Origin: Acridotheres tristis | Lineage: Eukaryota; Chordata; Aves; Passeriformes; Sturnidae | Direction: 5' to 3' | Length of the DNA: 64,000 nt | Assembly: GCA_037013685.1 (NCBI GenBank) | Contig: CM072898.1 | Coordinates: forward strand, 2,852,001-2,916,000 | Shown here: piece after piece, positions 1-12,200 of the stretch | How the letters are laid out: each line of letters starts with the position of its first letter | Numbering within the stretch: the stretch's first letter is position 1 | The notes under the pieces: model-generated | Databases searched by the model: none | What the model was told of the DNA's origin: nothing | What the model saw: the letters and a program-made list of their open reading frames with translations, nothing else | Program-made: the position numbers and the translations under genes

Positions 1-3000
1 TCTAAACTAATTTTAAAAATGGGACAATAAATATGGCTAGGTCAGTAAAGCACAGTCCCAAAATAAAACCAATCGACCAATTAAGCAAGAAAAGTTACTT
101 CTATTTGCCAGCTTCTCACAGAAAGTGTAGACTGGAACAACTGATTACTTAATTGGCTCATTAAAAACTTCTACTTAACCACTGAAGCACAAGGACCTGA
201 AGTCAGGAAAGCTCCATTCTACTCCCAGCTCCAAAGCACCAGCTCACTGCATAACCTTAGGCAGAGACACTGGGACTATTTCTTCAAAAGCTGAGCAAGT
301 AAATGGCTATTATGAGGTTTTTTCCAATTAATGTCAAGTCCTGAAACACTATGAGTTTGGTAAATAGACTGTGAAGCAGTCCCTTTAACTCTTCACACAA
401 TTCCACACCAGCAGGAATATAGGAACAGACCTCAATTTTATGCAGAAACTGAAACTCAAACGGTATCTGACAATTTCTTTTTTTCAAAGCCAGTGTTAGG
501 AATCACTGAAGTGAAAGCCAATGAAGGTGATCCCCTCACCTCAATTAATAAGAGACAGCTTGAGTGAGTCACTAAGTGCATCACTTTTCAGTACTCTTAT
601 CTTGAATTCTGCACATGGAGAACATTTTACTCACAGTCCCCTAAATTTCAGCAATAAAACAATAAATTTATACTCCACCCACACCAGGGTTAATTACAAC
701 CATCAAGTAAGAGCAACTTCTAAACAAAAATTTTTTAAATCTCTCTCTTAGATCTGAGAAAACAAACCTATAAAGCCTATAAATCAATGGTAAAAAGGCA
801 GTTATTACATATGACATGCTTATCTTGGAATCTTACATGATTTTATGTAATTCTCTGTGAAAAGAAGCATAAAAATAGAGAAAATGGGTGGAAAAATGAA
901 GTAGTTTCCAAAACCATAACTAGCAACTGATTACCTGAATTTAAAGAGACATAAAGTCCTGGAAAACAGTGACTACAGACTTGCTCACAGGTCTCAGCAG
1001 AACCATTCCATCAGACACATGAACTTGAAATAAAGTATTGAAATATGTATATAGAGTGGTATAAGCACAAAGAACATATACTTCCTGTTCATGGGAAAGC
1101 TCCCTCAAGGATTTCTAAAAAGTAAACTAGAAAGCAAAACAATAAGCATGGCACTGTGAGGATATGAAGAAAATCAATATACACATGAAAGAAAGACTAA
1201 GACATAGCTTGTAAAGGAGATGGTCACAGAAACCAGCATCTTACATCCACATACACATGTAGATCTGGTCACTGCTCTACTGAAAGCTGCTGAAATATAG
1301 GTTTAGAAAAATAACCATCAAGTGCAAACAGTTTAGAAATAAAAAATCATTTCAACTGCAATTTTGTCCCTTAATGACTCCTGCTGTATCTCACTTACAT
1401 AACTGCTGTCTTATTGTCAACGAGATCAAAGGAAGTGCATACTGAATGACACAACACAGAGGAGATGGGGTTTTTTGGAATCTTTCAAAACCCGTATGTT
1501 AGCACAAGAACTGTGTTTGATTTTCCTAAGAAAATTTTTAAAGCTACTCTAATGCCCTTATCAACACATAGTTAGAATAAGAAGCATATCCAACTGGAAA
1601 GCAGAAAAAAATCTCCTAGCTTAGGCAAGTCAGCTCCTTTTACATCCTTGCATTGCAAGGGCATCAGCCTTGTAAAGAAATCCTCAGACGCTGTAACATT
1701 TTGCATTTCATACACTGGAGTGAGTCATTCCAAGTACATTTATAGTCAGAAACATGACACCACAACAACTAGTCCCTGGGATGTAAACACATAGTTTCTA
1801 TTGTCTGTGTGTGCACAGGAGGGCAGGATATGGCTGTGTACTCAGTGACAGAAAACAAACCCATTAAGAAGAAATCTTTCAAGTCATAGTGCTGTGCACA
1901 CATCTGAACTGTACACACATTATTGCCAGTTGCCATACCTCACGTTCCTGTGTCACACTCACACTTGCAGAAAAGAGTCCCTAATTCTAACTGGAATTCT
2001 GAGACACTTTCATAGCATAAACGGCAGCACTACTCTCCAGAGTCAAGTCCCGTGTCTCATCTGTATTCTTTCCCAGTTTCCAACAATCTCTGCTGTGAAA
2101 CAAATTCCCCACGTCCAATGTAATGTAATGGGGTTTAAAAGCATGTTTCTATTTATGAATTTCAAATGCTGGCAGGTGTTTACTTCATTACTTTTGGTGA
2201 GTATTTCCTATTTTGAACCACGGATGGTGGAGCCTTCCTATTATTTCACCTGTGTCAGATTTGTTTGCAATTTCTAAGCATCTGCAGTTGAAGAGGTTTT
2301 GCAGTCCTTTTAAGCAGCTGAGCAAAAAATGAGCAGATGGTGTCAAATGTAAGAGTACTAAAATCCCCCAAAAAACTCTTCCTAGGTAAGTAAGAAATTC
2401 TTGGTTTGTGAAAGATCCTACCATTAGCCCAGAGAAATTAAGCATATTCACAGTATGCTCATATTATACCCTAAACAATCTTAACAAACCATTTGCAGTA
2501 ATTTTAGTCTTTATTGAATAGCATTTTCTAGAAATGAGCTGAGATTGTACCACAAATGCTAACTATTATTTGATTTGTTGGAAATAAATATTAAGCAGAA
2601 AAGCATGTGTCTTTTGGTAAACAAGTAACAATAAGCAATAATTATCTTCAACTGTCTATTAAACATAAAACCATTTCAATACATTAGTAAAAATGTTTTT
2701 TTCTCTAAGAATTTTACATGCCCACTGAAGCTGCTCCAGGTTTTATAGCCTTCACCTACTCCTATTTATAAGCAATGAAAGGAAAAAGGACTATTTAATA
2801 TGAGTAAATATATTGCTGTTTCCCACTCTCTCATCCGTCAGGGGTACATGAAATCTCACACAGGCACTGTGAAGATAAATACATTAAAAGACCACAAGTG
2901 TCTTCTGTAATAATGGATGTCCCAAGTAGCCTACAGGAACAAGACACAGTGAAGCATTTTTAAACAGAGAGAGGTGCCCAAGCTGGAACCCTGTTCCAAT

Positions 3001-3115
3001 GTAACCAATTTCAGCTCTCTTCTATCAAGAGGCTCACATTGGTGTATCAGCTAAACTCACATTTTGTTTTATTTCAGCAAAGCAATCCTTTACCTCCACA
3101 AATATCAAACCATAC
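1..3115 (-). other. LRP3 intron 3 (part)
   Basis: AT-rich sequence with no recognisable exon; the next LRP3 exon was looked for and not found here. No clear repeat or RNA gene. Confidence 0.6.
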
Positions 3116-3254
3116 CTAATTGTTATCATGTCTCCATGATCTCCTTGAATGTACCAGCTGCAGTTTATGGCTGGAGGATAGTTTGATGGCCAAGAAGGAC
3201 TATAGATGACTCCCCGTCTCTCTGTGTGCTGTTCCAGCTCTCCACTGCAAGCAG
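3116..3254 (-). CDS. LRP3: LRP3 coding exon 3 (CUB domain start)
   Basis: Encodes AACSGELEQHTERRGVIYSP and on through NCSWYIQGDHGDMITI. The acceptor is TATTAACAG|CTGC and the donor CAATTAG|GTATGG. It leaves a two-base split codon (AG) that would give Ser or Arg in the next exon, which is outside the window. Confidence 0.95.
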
Positions 3255-6200
3255 CTGTTAATAAATGGAGAAAAATAATATTGTTAATGCTTTGCCTAAT
3301 CAACAATTCATATTCACTTCAAGAGCTTTCATCAGTTTTTGCAGACCCATGAGAGACAACAGATTATCCTCTTACTTTCTTCCCTGCCCTGGATTTTAAG
3401 ACACCCACACCAAGTGTAGGTAAGCATAACCTGCATTTCAATGCAGGACCAATCAATAATCTTGTACGAATCTACCACAGGCTACAATCAATATTACTGC
3501 ACGGATCTGCCAGGAGGATGTAATACAGAAATCCTTCTTACCAGCTTCCCAAAGCCTAGGTAGGTCACCCAGCAAGTGAAGAAGATCCATATCAAAAATA
3601 AAAGTAAACTAGCTAGTAGCTCATTTTGTTGTAACATGTTCCTGGACATGTTGTTTATTCTCTTAACCACACGAAGAGTTTGTAAGGATTAAAAAAATAC
3701 CACCACCCACCACACTCCCACCCCTCCCACAAAAAAGTAAACTGCAGTCCAATGTTAAATGTTTTCACTGAACATTAATGAAGTATTCTACATTCCTTCT
3801 GAACCCATATAGATGGGAAGAATTTTCAAGACAGGGAAAGAAGCAAACAAGGCCAAATAAAGCTCAGCATTTTCAAAGCACATTTAGTTCTTCTTATGGA
3901 AAACAGTAGGCTACATCAGATACTTGTAATTTGTAATTAAGCAATTCAAAAATGAAAATTAAATGTTCCAAGGACAAGTTGAAAAGCTGTTCTGATAGGA
4001 AAATGTACTCCAAGCAGACTACAAGAGGGAAAATTCTCTGTAATGCAATAGCTATTCTGAACATTCTCCAAAAATATTATTTAAACTATTTTTAAAACAA
4101 GTTACTATCTAGAGCATGACTTGTGGACCGCAGCTGAATATTTCAGTTTTTGACAAAAGCTTACATTCTTGTATAGCTGAAAAACGTAGCAAGGGAAAAA
4201 AAGGTTGCCTACATCTTGTCACCTCATACACACACATACACAAATACAGTGCATTATAAATGAGAGATTTACAGTATTTACAGTGAAATCCAGCCACATA
4301 AATACACCACTCTCAATTTCCAGTCAGGATCAGATTTAGCTGCACTGGAGGGATGGATGGATGGAAGGAGTACCAGCAAAGCTGCAGTCGAGCCAGGTGG
4401 CAGGGCTGCCTGCAGAGCTCCTTGTTGGGGCTGGACTGCAGCATGTCCCCTCCAGGAAACCCAGGCCTGGCACTATTCTGTTCACAGTAAGCACTTCTGA
4501 AGTGAGAGCCACAGGAATACAAAAAGCATGAGGTGAGTAACTTACCTGAGGCAAAACATAAAAATGCTATTATTTCTACTCTCCAGGTAGAGCATTCCAC
4601 TGAAATAATAATGCATATAATTCCTACTAGTTTCAAAGGCCATAAAAACATACAGAATGCATAAATACATGAAAACATCTGTTTCTAAACACGTATTTTG
4701 CAGTAATGAAGTTATAAAAACAAGAACATTTTTGTTATCACATTTCTAAAACCAAAGCAGCTCCATGCCAGATGCTGGAAAATACTGAGATGCAGTTGCA
4801 ATTACAGAGTTACAAAAGCAAATGCAAGATCCACAGGACTTTTCAACTCCAGTTCTCAGTTTCTTCAGGTCTATAATTGTGCTCCTCCACATACTTTTAC
4901 TGCACCAACATATCAGAGCAGCAAAAGAGGAACAAGAGCTAGCAAACACAAAGGAGCTCGAGAGGCTGCATTTCCTAACTGCCAGGTTAAAAACACTTCA
5001 AAATGGGAAGGAAACAGAATGCACAAAGTGAAAGAACAAATACAGCAGCAGCACTATCCAGAAGCTTCCAGTAACACCTGTGCAAATATTTCTGCTGCCC
5101 TTGTACCAAATTATGTTCTGGATTAATATCCCTTATTCATAGTATTTGCAATAGATCAGAATCAAAATTACACAAAACTGATTTAGTTTTCATTCAGAGA
5201 AAAGTCCCACTGACAGGCTGATGGCTCCACATGAGCACGTCCATTCACACATTCATCAGTGTAGTTAGAAGAGCTGTTATTCTCCCAAATACTTGCTTCT
5301 CAGTTTTAGGAAGTAATTACAAAGACTCTGAGCAATAGTCACTTAAGTATCCCAGTTTTTTTGAAATAATATCACTGCATTTTTTTTCTTTTGGAATAAT
5401 GTAGTTTTCTAACACAGAGGATCTGCTGTAACATCACAGTTCAGGTGTTCAGTGAGAAATGCTTTTTCTTATTCACACTGCACATCTGACATAAATGTGA
5501 GGCAAGAAAAAAAACAAGCGACAAAAGAAACAGATTTTTCCTTTTAACAAAAGAATTGTAGCTGTGCAAATCTAAGGACATAGCGAGTTAAGGGCTACAC
5601 TGAAACTAAGTGCCATTTTTGGCAGTTCATCTGACAATGGCTATTGCTGCCAATACTTTCCATGGCCTTATCCCCTCTGACACATATCAAGCATTTCAGA
5701 CTTGTCCTACTCAAAATCAAAAGGAAAATTGCTTGGCTCTTGCAAAGGGTTCTGATTTGAATGGACCACAAATCTGAATTAGTATTTGTTTTGGTTTAAG
5801 ACAATTTAAAGGAGAAGCCTCTGGTCTAGCTATCTCCCTTAAGGGTCCAAGTAAGTAATGAATGTAAGTAAATTAAGTGAAAAAATAACCCTTTACTAAC
5901 AAACAGAATAGCAAAAGTCAGAAACAACAGCAAATAACGACTAAATACAGAACTGCTTAATCCTGGGGACTCCCCAAAACAGTAAGAGACCCCGAAAAAA
6001 AATTGCCTGGCACAGTTATAGGTGAGTACTGTGATGGCTGGCTCTCACAATTAAAGGATGAATAGTGTGTGTATGTCAAGTTTTGTGGATGTTTATGTTA
6101 TTGTAATATATCCTCCCCTAGTGCTCTTTCCCTCCCCCTTGTACTGTGGCCATGGGCCAGCTGGGGTAGTCGGGCCATTTGGGGAGGGCTGGCTCTGCAC

Positions 6201-9200
6201 TGCACCTGACCTGCAGCCAAGGTGTAAGGAAGCAGTCTCCAGCAATGGACGGCAGAGAAGGGGTTAATCGACAAGACTCTGGGAGGTCCCGGGGTATAAA
6301 ATCAGAGCATCCATTCTGTAGGTGAGCACATGGTAGTTTAGTCTTGTGCTCCCAGCTTATTCAGTCTTTTGTTGTATTTTTGTTAAGGTTTAATAAACCT
6401 TTGAAATTCTAAAAGCGAGGGTCGTTTCTCACAACACCCCCCAAGACGGTGCCCTGGATTTCGAGCGTGCAGGTCAAAGGACAAAGGGGGAGACGGTGTC
6501 AGCCTTTCCCCCACCGCCCCCCTTATCTCCTGACTGAAGTTGTTGGGATTCAGGGGCCGGCAAGTCACGGAGGGAATTTGTCTTGCTGGAGGCAGGGGCA
6601 TTCAAGACAGGCCTTGATCCGGACCGGGCTCCGGCTCCCGAGCCCGCGGGGAGGGGGCCAGGCCGAGCCCAGGGCTAGGCACGGCTTAGAATGGCCAGAG
6701 GACAGGAGACCGAGCCTGGGGCTGTAAAAGCCTTCCCTTCATGTGTCACCCCCGACCCCGCAGCCTCGCGGGCCACACAGCCTGCTCGGGCGGCTTTTAG
6801 AAACTCCTGCGCCAAAGCGAACTCAGCCCCAGCACACACAGACACTGACGGCCCCTGACAGACACAGCCGTGGGTCTGGGGCACAGATGATCATGGGGGG
6901 CACTATCGTTAGCAATGACATCAAGACGGTATTGCCAAAACTTAGTTATGCTGTTTTAACGCTATGTCCACGGTCCCCTAAACCTGTCGCAGCAAACTGG
7001 GGACACACACATATGCACCCCTGCCAAAACTACTGCAGTGTTTACCCAAACCTCACTTAATTGCCTCATGTTTTTGACACCTTTTTTTTTTCCCCACCAA
7101 GGCTCATTACTATAGCATTTGCAAACATCAATCGAGCTCCTTCCTAAAGCAGTGCCTGCCTCTCCCCTCCTGGTGCACTGACTGCTGCAAGGCAGAAAAG
7201 GTGAAGTATTCATGCACAGCTTTCAGCAGCTCTTTCTTCACACACATAAATTTTGAAAGAAAAACCTTGGCTAAACACAGCCTTCAGTGCTGACAACAAA
7301 ATGGTAAAACCACACAAGGGCAGAATTTTATTGTTGTTGGGGTTTCAATATCAATAAAAGGGTCCCACTTCCCTCCTCAGCTCCTGACCATGAAATCTGC
7401 AAAATCACAAACGTGCCTAAATAGTGTTTTATTAAGTTGGGCTTCAGCATGACACTGTGATTCCTTAAGGAAAATAAACAAAAGCCTGTTCAAATTGCCA
7501 AAACATCTAAAGGAAAGGGAAGTTCCTAAATAGAAAGGAACAGTCCTGGATTCTGAAGACTTTATCATCAGTGACAACACGTAAGAATAGCAGTGATAAC
7601 ACTTTTTCAACAATTCTGGGCCTTTCTACACAAACCTAGAAGACACGTGAAATCCCAATTCACTAAAAACTAAAAACTGCTTAAATCTCCCATATTTAGC
7701 ATTAGTGAAGAAACATAAAAATACCAATTCCTGGATTGGCAAATCAACCCATTAAAAATCTTACTGAGATGGTGCTTTTAAAGAAAAGATAAATTAAAAT
7801 GACAGACGATAATAAATCTTCCACAGTTAAAAAAACCCTAAACAACAAGAAAAAACAAGCAAAAAAAAATCACACTTTAAACAAATGCCAGAAGATATTT
7901 GAGTTCAGAGAGTTTCTGTCAAGAGGGTATAAATCTTAACGAGGCTTTTAACAATCAAGTGGATTTCTTCTACTGTAAAGAGCAGTAGATACCCTCTGCC
8001 AGTTAAATACACCACAAATACAGGCAACGATGTTTCCAAAAACTTTACATGAATAATATTACTCTTATTTTTGCAACTGCAACTGTAATAAAACAGACAT
8101 TGAGCTTCACTGAAAGACAGCACTATGCCATCCTGGAATAAATTTTCAGATATCTCAGATGAAAATAAATCCTGCAACTTCACATTATTCGGCATCAGGG
8201 CCCGTCTCAGTCACAAGGAACACATCCCAACCATCTGCTCCAGGATAAAGATGTTTTGCACTTTGCACAAGGAACCTCCTCTCAAAATCAAATGCTTGGC
8301 AATATACATTTCCTCAAGTAGCTATCTCAGAATCAGCAGGAAACTCTCCCCAACTTCTTGCAATCTCCCTCCAGGAGGGGTTGCACGCATGGTTCAATGC
8401 AGATCCCTGTGGAAAAAAGAAGACTTAAGGCTCCCTTTGCTTTGCCCAGTCTCCAGCTGGCTGCTTCTGCTCCTGATCAGAACCAGCCAAAGCAGAGTCC
8501 ACTCACAGATGTGACAAAACCCGAGTTCACGCTGCTCGATCAACAGGCCCACCTAGCTTTCTGCTAGGTAAGAGCACAGCCAAGAGAAGTTACACACGGA
8601 TCCCTCTGTAGCAATGATCTTTGATTATCATTTTCATCCTAAGCTCCAGTTACACCATCAGGAGACAAGGTAACTCAACATACTCATAGGTTTTCAGCAT
8701 ATTTGTGGAATAAAAGCCAGATGTTACAACTCTATTTCTAGTGAAACAAAGTGTTAGAAAGCAGCAGAGCCAACTGGACGAAGCCCCAGTATCACCAGTC
8801 TAAGTAAGCAACTGTGTAATTACTTAATTTACACTTTGTAAACTCAGGTACCATACACCAAACAGATGCCAAACTCCATCAAAAGCTAAAGAACCATCCA
8901 GGCAGAACATACTAGGATATAAATGACACTCTGTACTTTTTCCAACGAAAGAATGGAAAATACTGTGCTGCAAACAACACATGTTTTTCCACATGGTTTA
9001 TCCACACTTCCTCTAAGCTTAATTTAAGCAGGTTACCTAACCATAAAATTACTACCTTCTCCTGATTTAAACCTTCTCTCAACCCCCAATGTTCAATGAC
9101 TTGAACACTCAAGCTCCCACATCATTCAATCTACTGTCCCAGAATTATTTTTCTGTTTTCCAGTATCTTTTCCTCCCATCTCCCCTATTTGCCATTTTTT

Positions 9201-12200
9201 AATTTAAGTTGCAGTCTCTTTGGGAATAAAGTACATCTACACGTATGACAGTGTATTGACAGTCACAAGGGGGTCCTTATCACTAAGAGGACCCTGACTG
9301 CAATATCCCTGTAATGTCAGTAAGTCTCAGCACTGCTAGAGAGAAGGTAATTACAATAAGTGCTGTAATTCTGGTTGAATTTCCATGCTGACATTCATGA
9401 GACGTTTTTAACATTCTTGTTTTAGCTTCTTCAGGAATGAGCCACTCTCCCTGACTTGATGCTCCCAGGCACACTTCCTAAACACAGAGTTTTCCCTTAA
9501 ACATATCAGCATGAGCTATGACCTTAGCCTCAAGCTGACCATTTTTATCTATCACAATGACAATGATGCAGTCTATAATCCTGTTGTGGTTTAAGACCAA
9601 CTGGAAAATAAACCCCAGGCAGCCACTCCTGTCCCCCCATCCCCTCAGGTGAGAGACAAAACGCAGATTTAAGGGTTGAGATAACAATTTACTGTTACTG
9701 TAACAATTTAACAGCGACCAGGTAAGAAAGCAGCCAGTGGCAGCAGCCCCGCTAAGGGCAGCAGCGGTGACAGAGGTGAAGCTGCACTGAGCTCTGAGTT
9801 GGGACAGAGCAGAGGGGACGGAAACGGCGGCGCCGCCTCTGAGCAGCGCCTCGGGCCTGAGCCCGACACCGCGGGCCTGAGCCCGACACCGCGGGCCTGA
9901 GCCCGGCACCGCGGGCCTGAGCCCGACACCGCGGGTCTGAGCCCGGCACCGCGGGCCTGAGCCCGACACCGCGGGTCTGAGCCCGACACCGCGGGCCTGA
10001 GCCCGGCGCCGGGGCCTGAGCCCGACACCGCGGGCCTGAGCCCGACACCGCGGGTCTGAGCCCGGCACCGCGGGCCTGAGCCCAATGCCTCGGGTCTGAG
10101 CCCGACACCGCGGGCCTGAGCCCGGCACCGCGGGCCTGAGCCCAATGCCTCGGGTCTGAGCCCGACACCGCGGGCCTGAGCCCGGCACCGCGGGCCTGAG
10201 CCCGGCACCGCGGGCCTGAGCCCGGCACCGCGGGTCTGAGCCCGGCGCCGGGGCCTGAGCCCGACACCGCGGGCCTGAGCCCGGCACCGCGGGTCTGAGC
10301 CCAGCGCCGGGGCCTGAGCCCAGCGCCTCGGGCCTGTGCCCGACATCGCGGGCCTGCTGGCACAGGACAACGGGACCTGGATATGGGGACAGCGGGACAG
10401 ACAGCGATCCGGGCCTTGGGGACAGTGGGACGGCGATCCGTGGCCTTGGGGACAGAAGGACGGCGATCCGTGGCCTTGCCTGGCACCAGGACAAAGCCCA
10501 GGAAGACTTAAAAGTCCTAAACTTCCTAAGATGTCACCGTTAGTCTGTCTTAAACATCATTTAAAAAGTCACTCTTTCATTAGAACATCTCTTTGTATGG
10601 GGAAGAAACAGTAATAGCTCAAATGAACAGTAAATACAGGTAAGGAAAGTATGTCTTACCTAATGAGGTAACAGCACTTTCTATTTTCCCAGTCAGGAAG
10701 AGATTCACTGTGTAAAGATAAAAAAATAACGTTCAGACAAATTCTAGTGGTACAGGGTGGCAGGCAATAGTTAACCATTCCTAGGTGTTTGCTGGGGTGT
10801 TAGCATAAAGGCACTGCAGTTTTCCAACAAGAACTTTGCTTATCTGCACACGCAAGTCATGTAATCAACTATTATCCTTCACTGTAGGTAAAACAAGTCA
10901 ATACACAATGCAAGTTTAGTATCTCTGAAACATTACCAAAAGAAACAACTGCCAATCTATTCTAAATTATCTTCCATAGGATTAATTTTAATTGAAGAAC
11001 ACAGAAGAACAATCACACTAAAACATTTATCATCATGGCTAGTGACTTTACCTGGTTAAATGCTGGATAAAAAATGCAATTATTATCCTTAAATACTTCT
11101 CTGAATAAAGCAAAGTTTGTTCCCCTCAGGTAAATGTCACCTTGAAAATCAGCTGCTAAAGCTAACATGATTGCCTTGACTAAGCAAAAGCAATGAAGTT
11201 TTCAACGAGGTCCACTAATACAATCAAAACAGGATGAGGCAGTACTTGCAATACATATCTGACTTGCAAATTAAGTTCCAAAGACTCTTCACTTTCTCAA
11301 GTCTTCTCTCACAGTGTATACCATTAAAGTGATCTGGAAAGAGTAGTTATCGCCAAAGAAAATTTATTCTGTGTCATTGTTGCTCCAGAAGTCAGCATTA
11401 ACATGGAATTCCCTATTAGTTTCCCCACACATTCGTTAAGGCATTTCTTTAAAAATTACATGTTCCACTGACTGCTCTCATTTCAACAGTAATCTGTAAT
11501 CTACAAAGATAGCCTATTAGTAAAATGATACATGCTTAAAAGGATTAAAAAGGTTTAAAATGTTACCAAAAACTTAATTTACAATATCCCAGCACAAGCA
11601 CTCACTTTGGCTTTATTTTGAATAGTTAAGTCCTAAGTCTTTCAATAGGCAAGAATTTAGTTAAAAACATCATTTAGAAATCAACAATAGGAGAAGAGAG
11701 GAAGAGAAACCGTCCCTGTTCCCAACAGTCACTTAGGAAGCAGCTGACAATTAACACTATTTATGGCTCAGAGTGTAGGCCCCCATTGTCTTCTACACTG
11801 TCTAAACACATCAGAAAACAATGACCCTTGCCCCGACTACCTTCTGTTATAACTTAAACCAGCACCAGAGGTACAAAAAGTACCGGACACTAAAGGGATG
11901 GAAATAAAAAACAATCCCTTAGCTTTCCAGCTCAGGCCCAGTCACGTTTTTCAGTCACCACACTGCAGCAGCCCATGTGCCTACAGCTGGCCCTCCCTGA
12001 CTTATATCTGGCTATCCACACTTTGGACGTTCTCTTTTCTCCTCCTCTCCTCTACAGACCTCAGGCTGAGGCCAGGCCCTGCAAAACAGAGAGGAAGACT
12101 GCTTCTGGTGTCACCTGTCACAGACTTCAGGGCTCTACCACAGGGACAAGGGCAGTGACTTCTCCCTCCTTCTAAGTAGCCTCAGGACTAAGCTTTTAGG

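Larger units (their letters stand above)
3255..10659 (-). other. LRP3 intron 2
   Basis: A 7.4-kb intron. It holds LTR-like sequence near 5786-6433, a GC-rich stretch to about 6900 and the repeat block at 9585-10477, listed separately. The remaining parts (3255-5785 and 6900-9584) are AT-rich and show nothing I can name. Confidence 0.6.

Noticed and set aside
9478..10494. A 338-codon minus-strand frame and two overlapping long frames.
   Set aside because: They are the 20-bp minisatellite translated in three frames; LRP3 exons flank it and no splice evidence supports coding.
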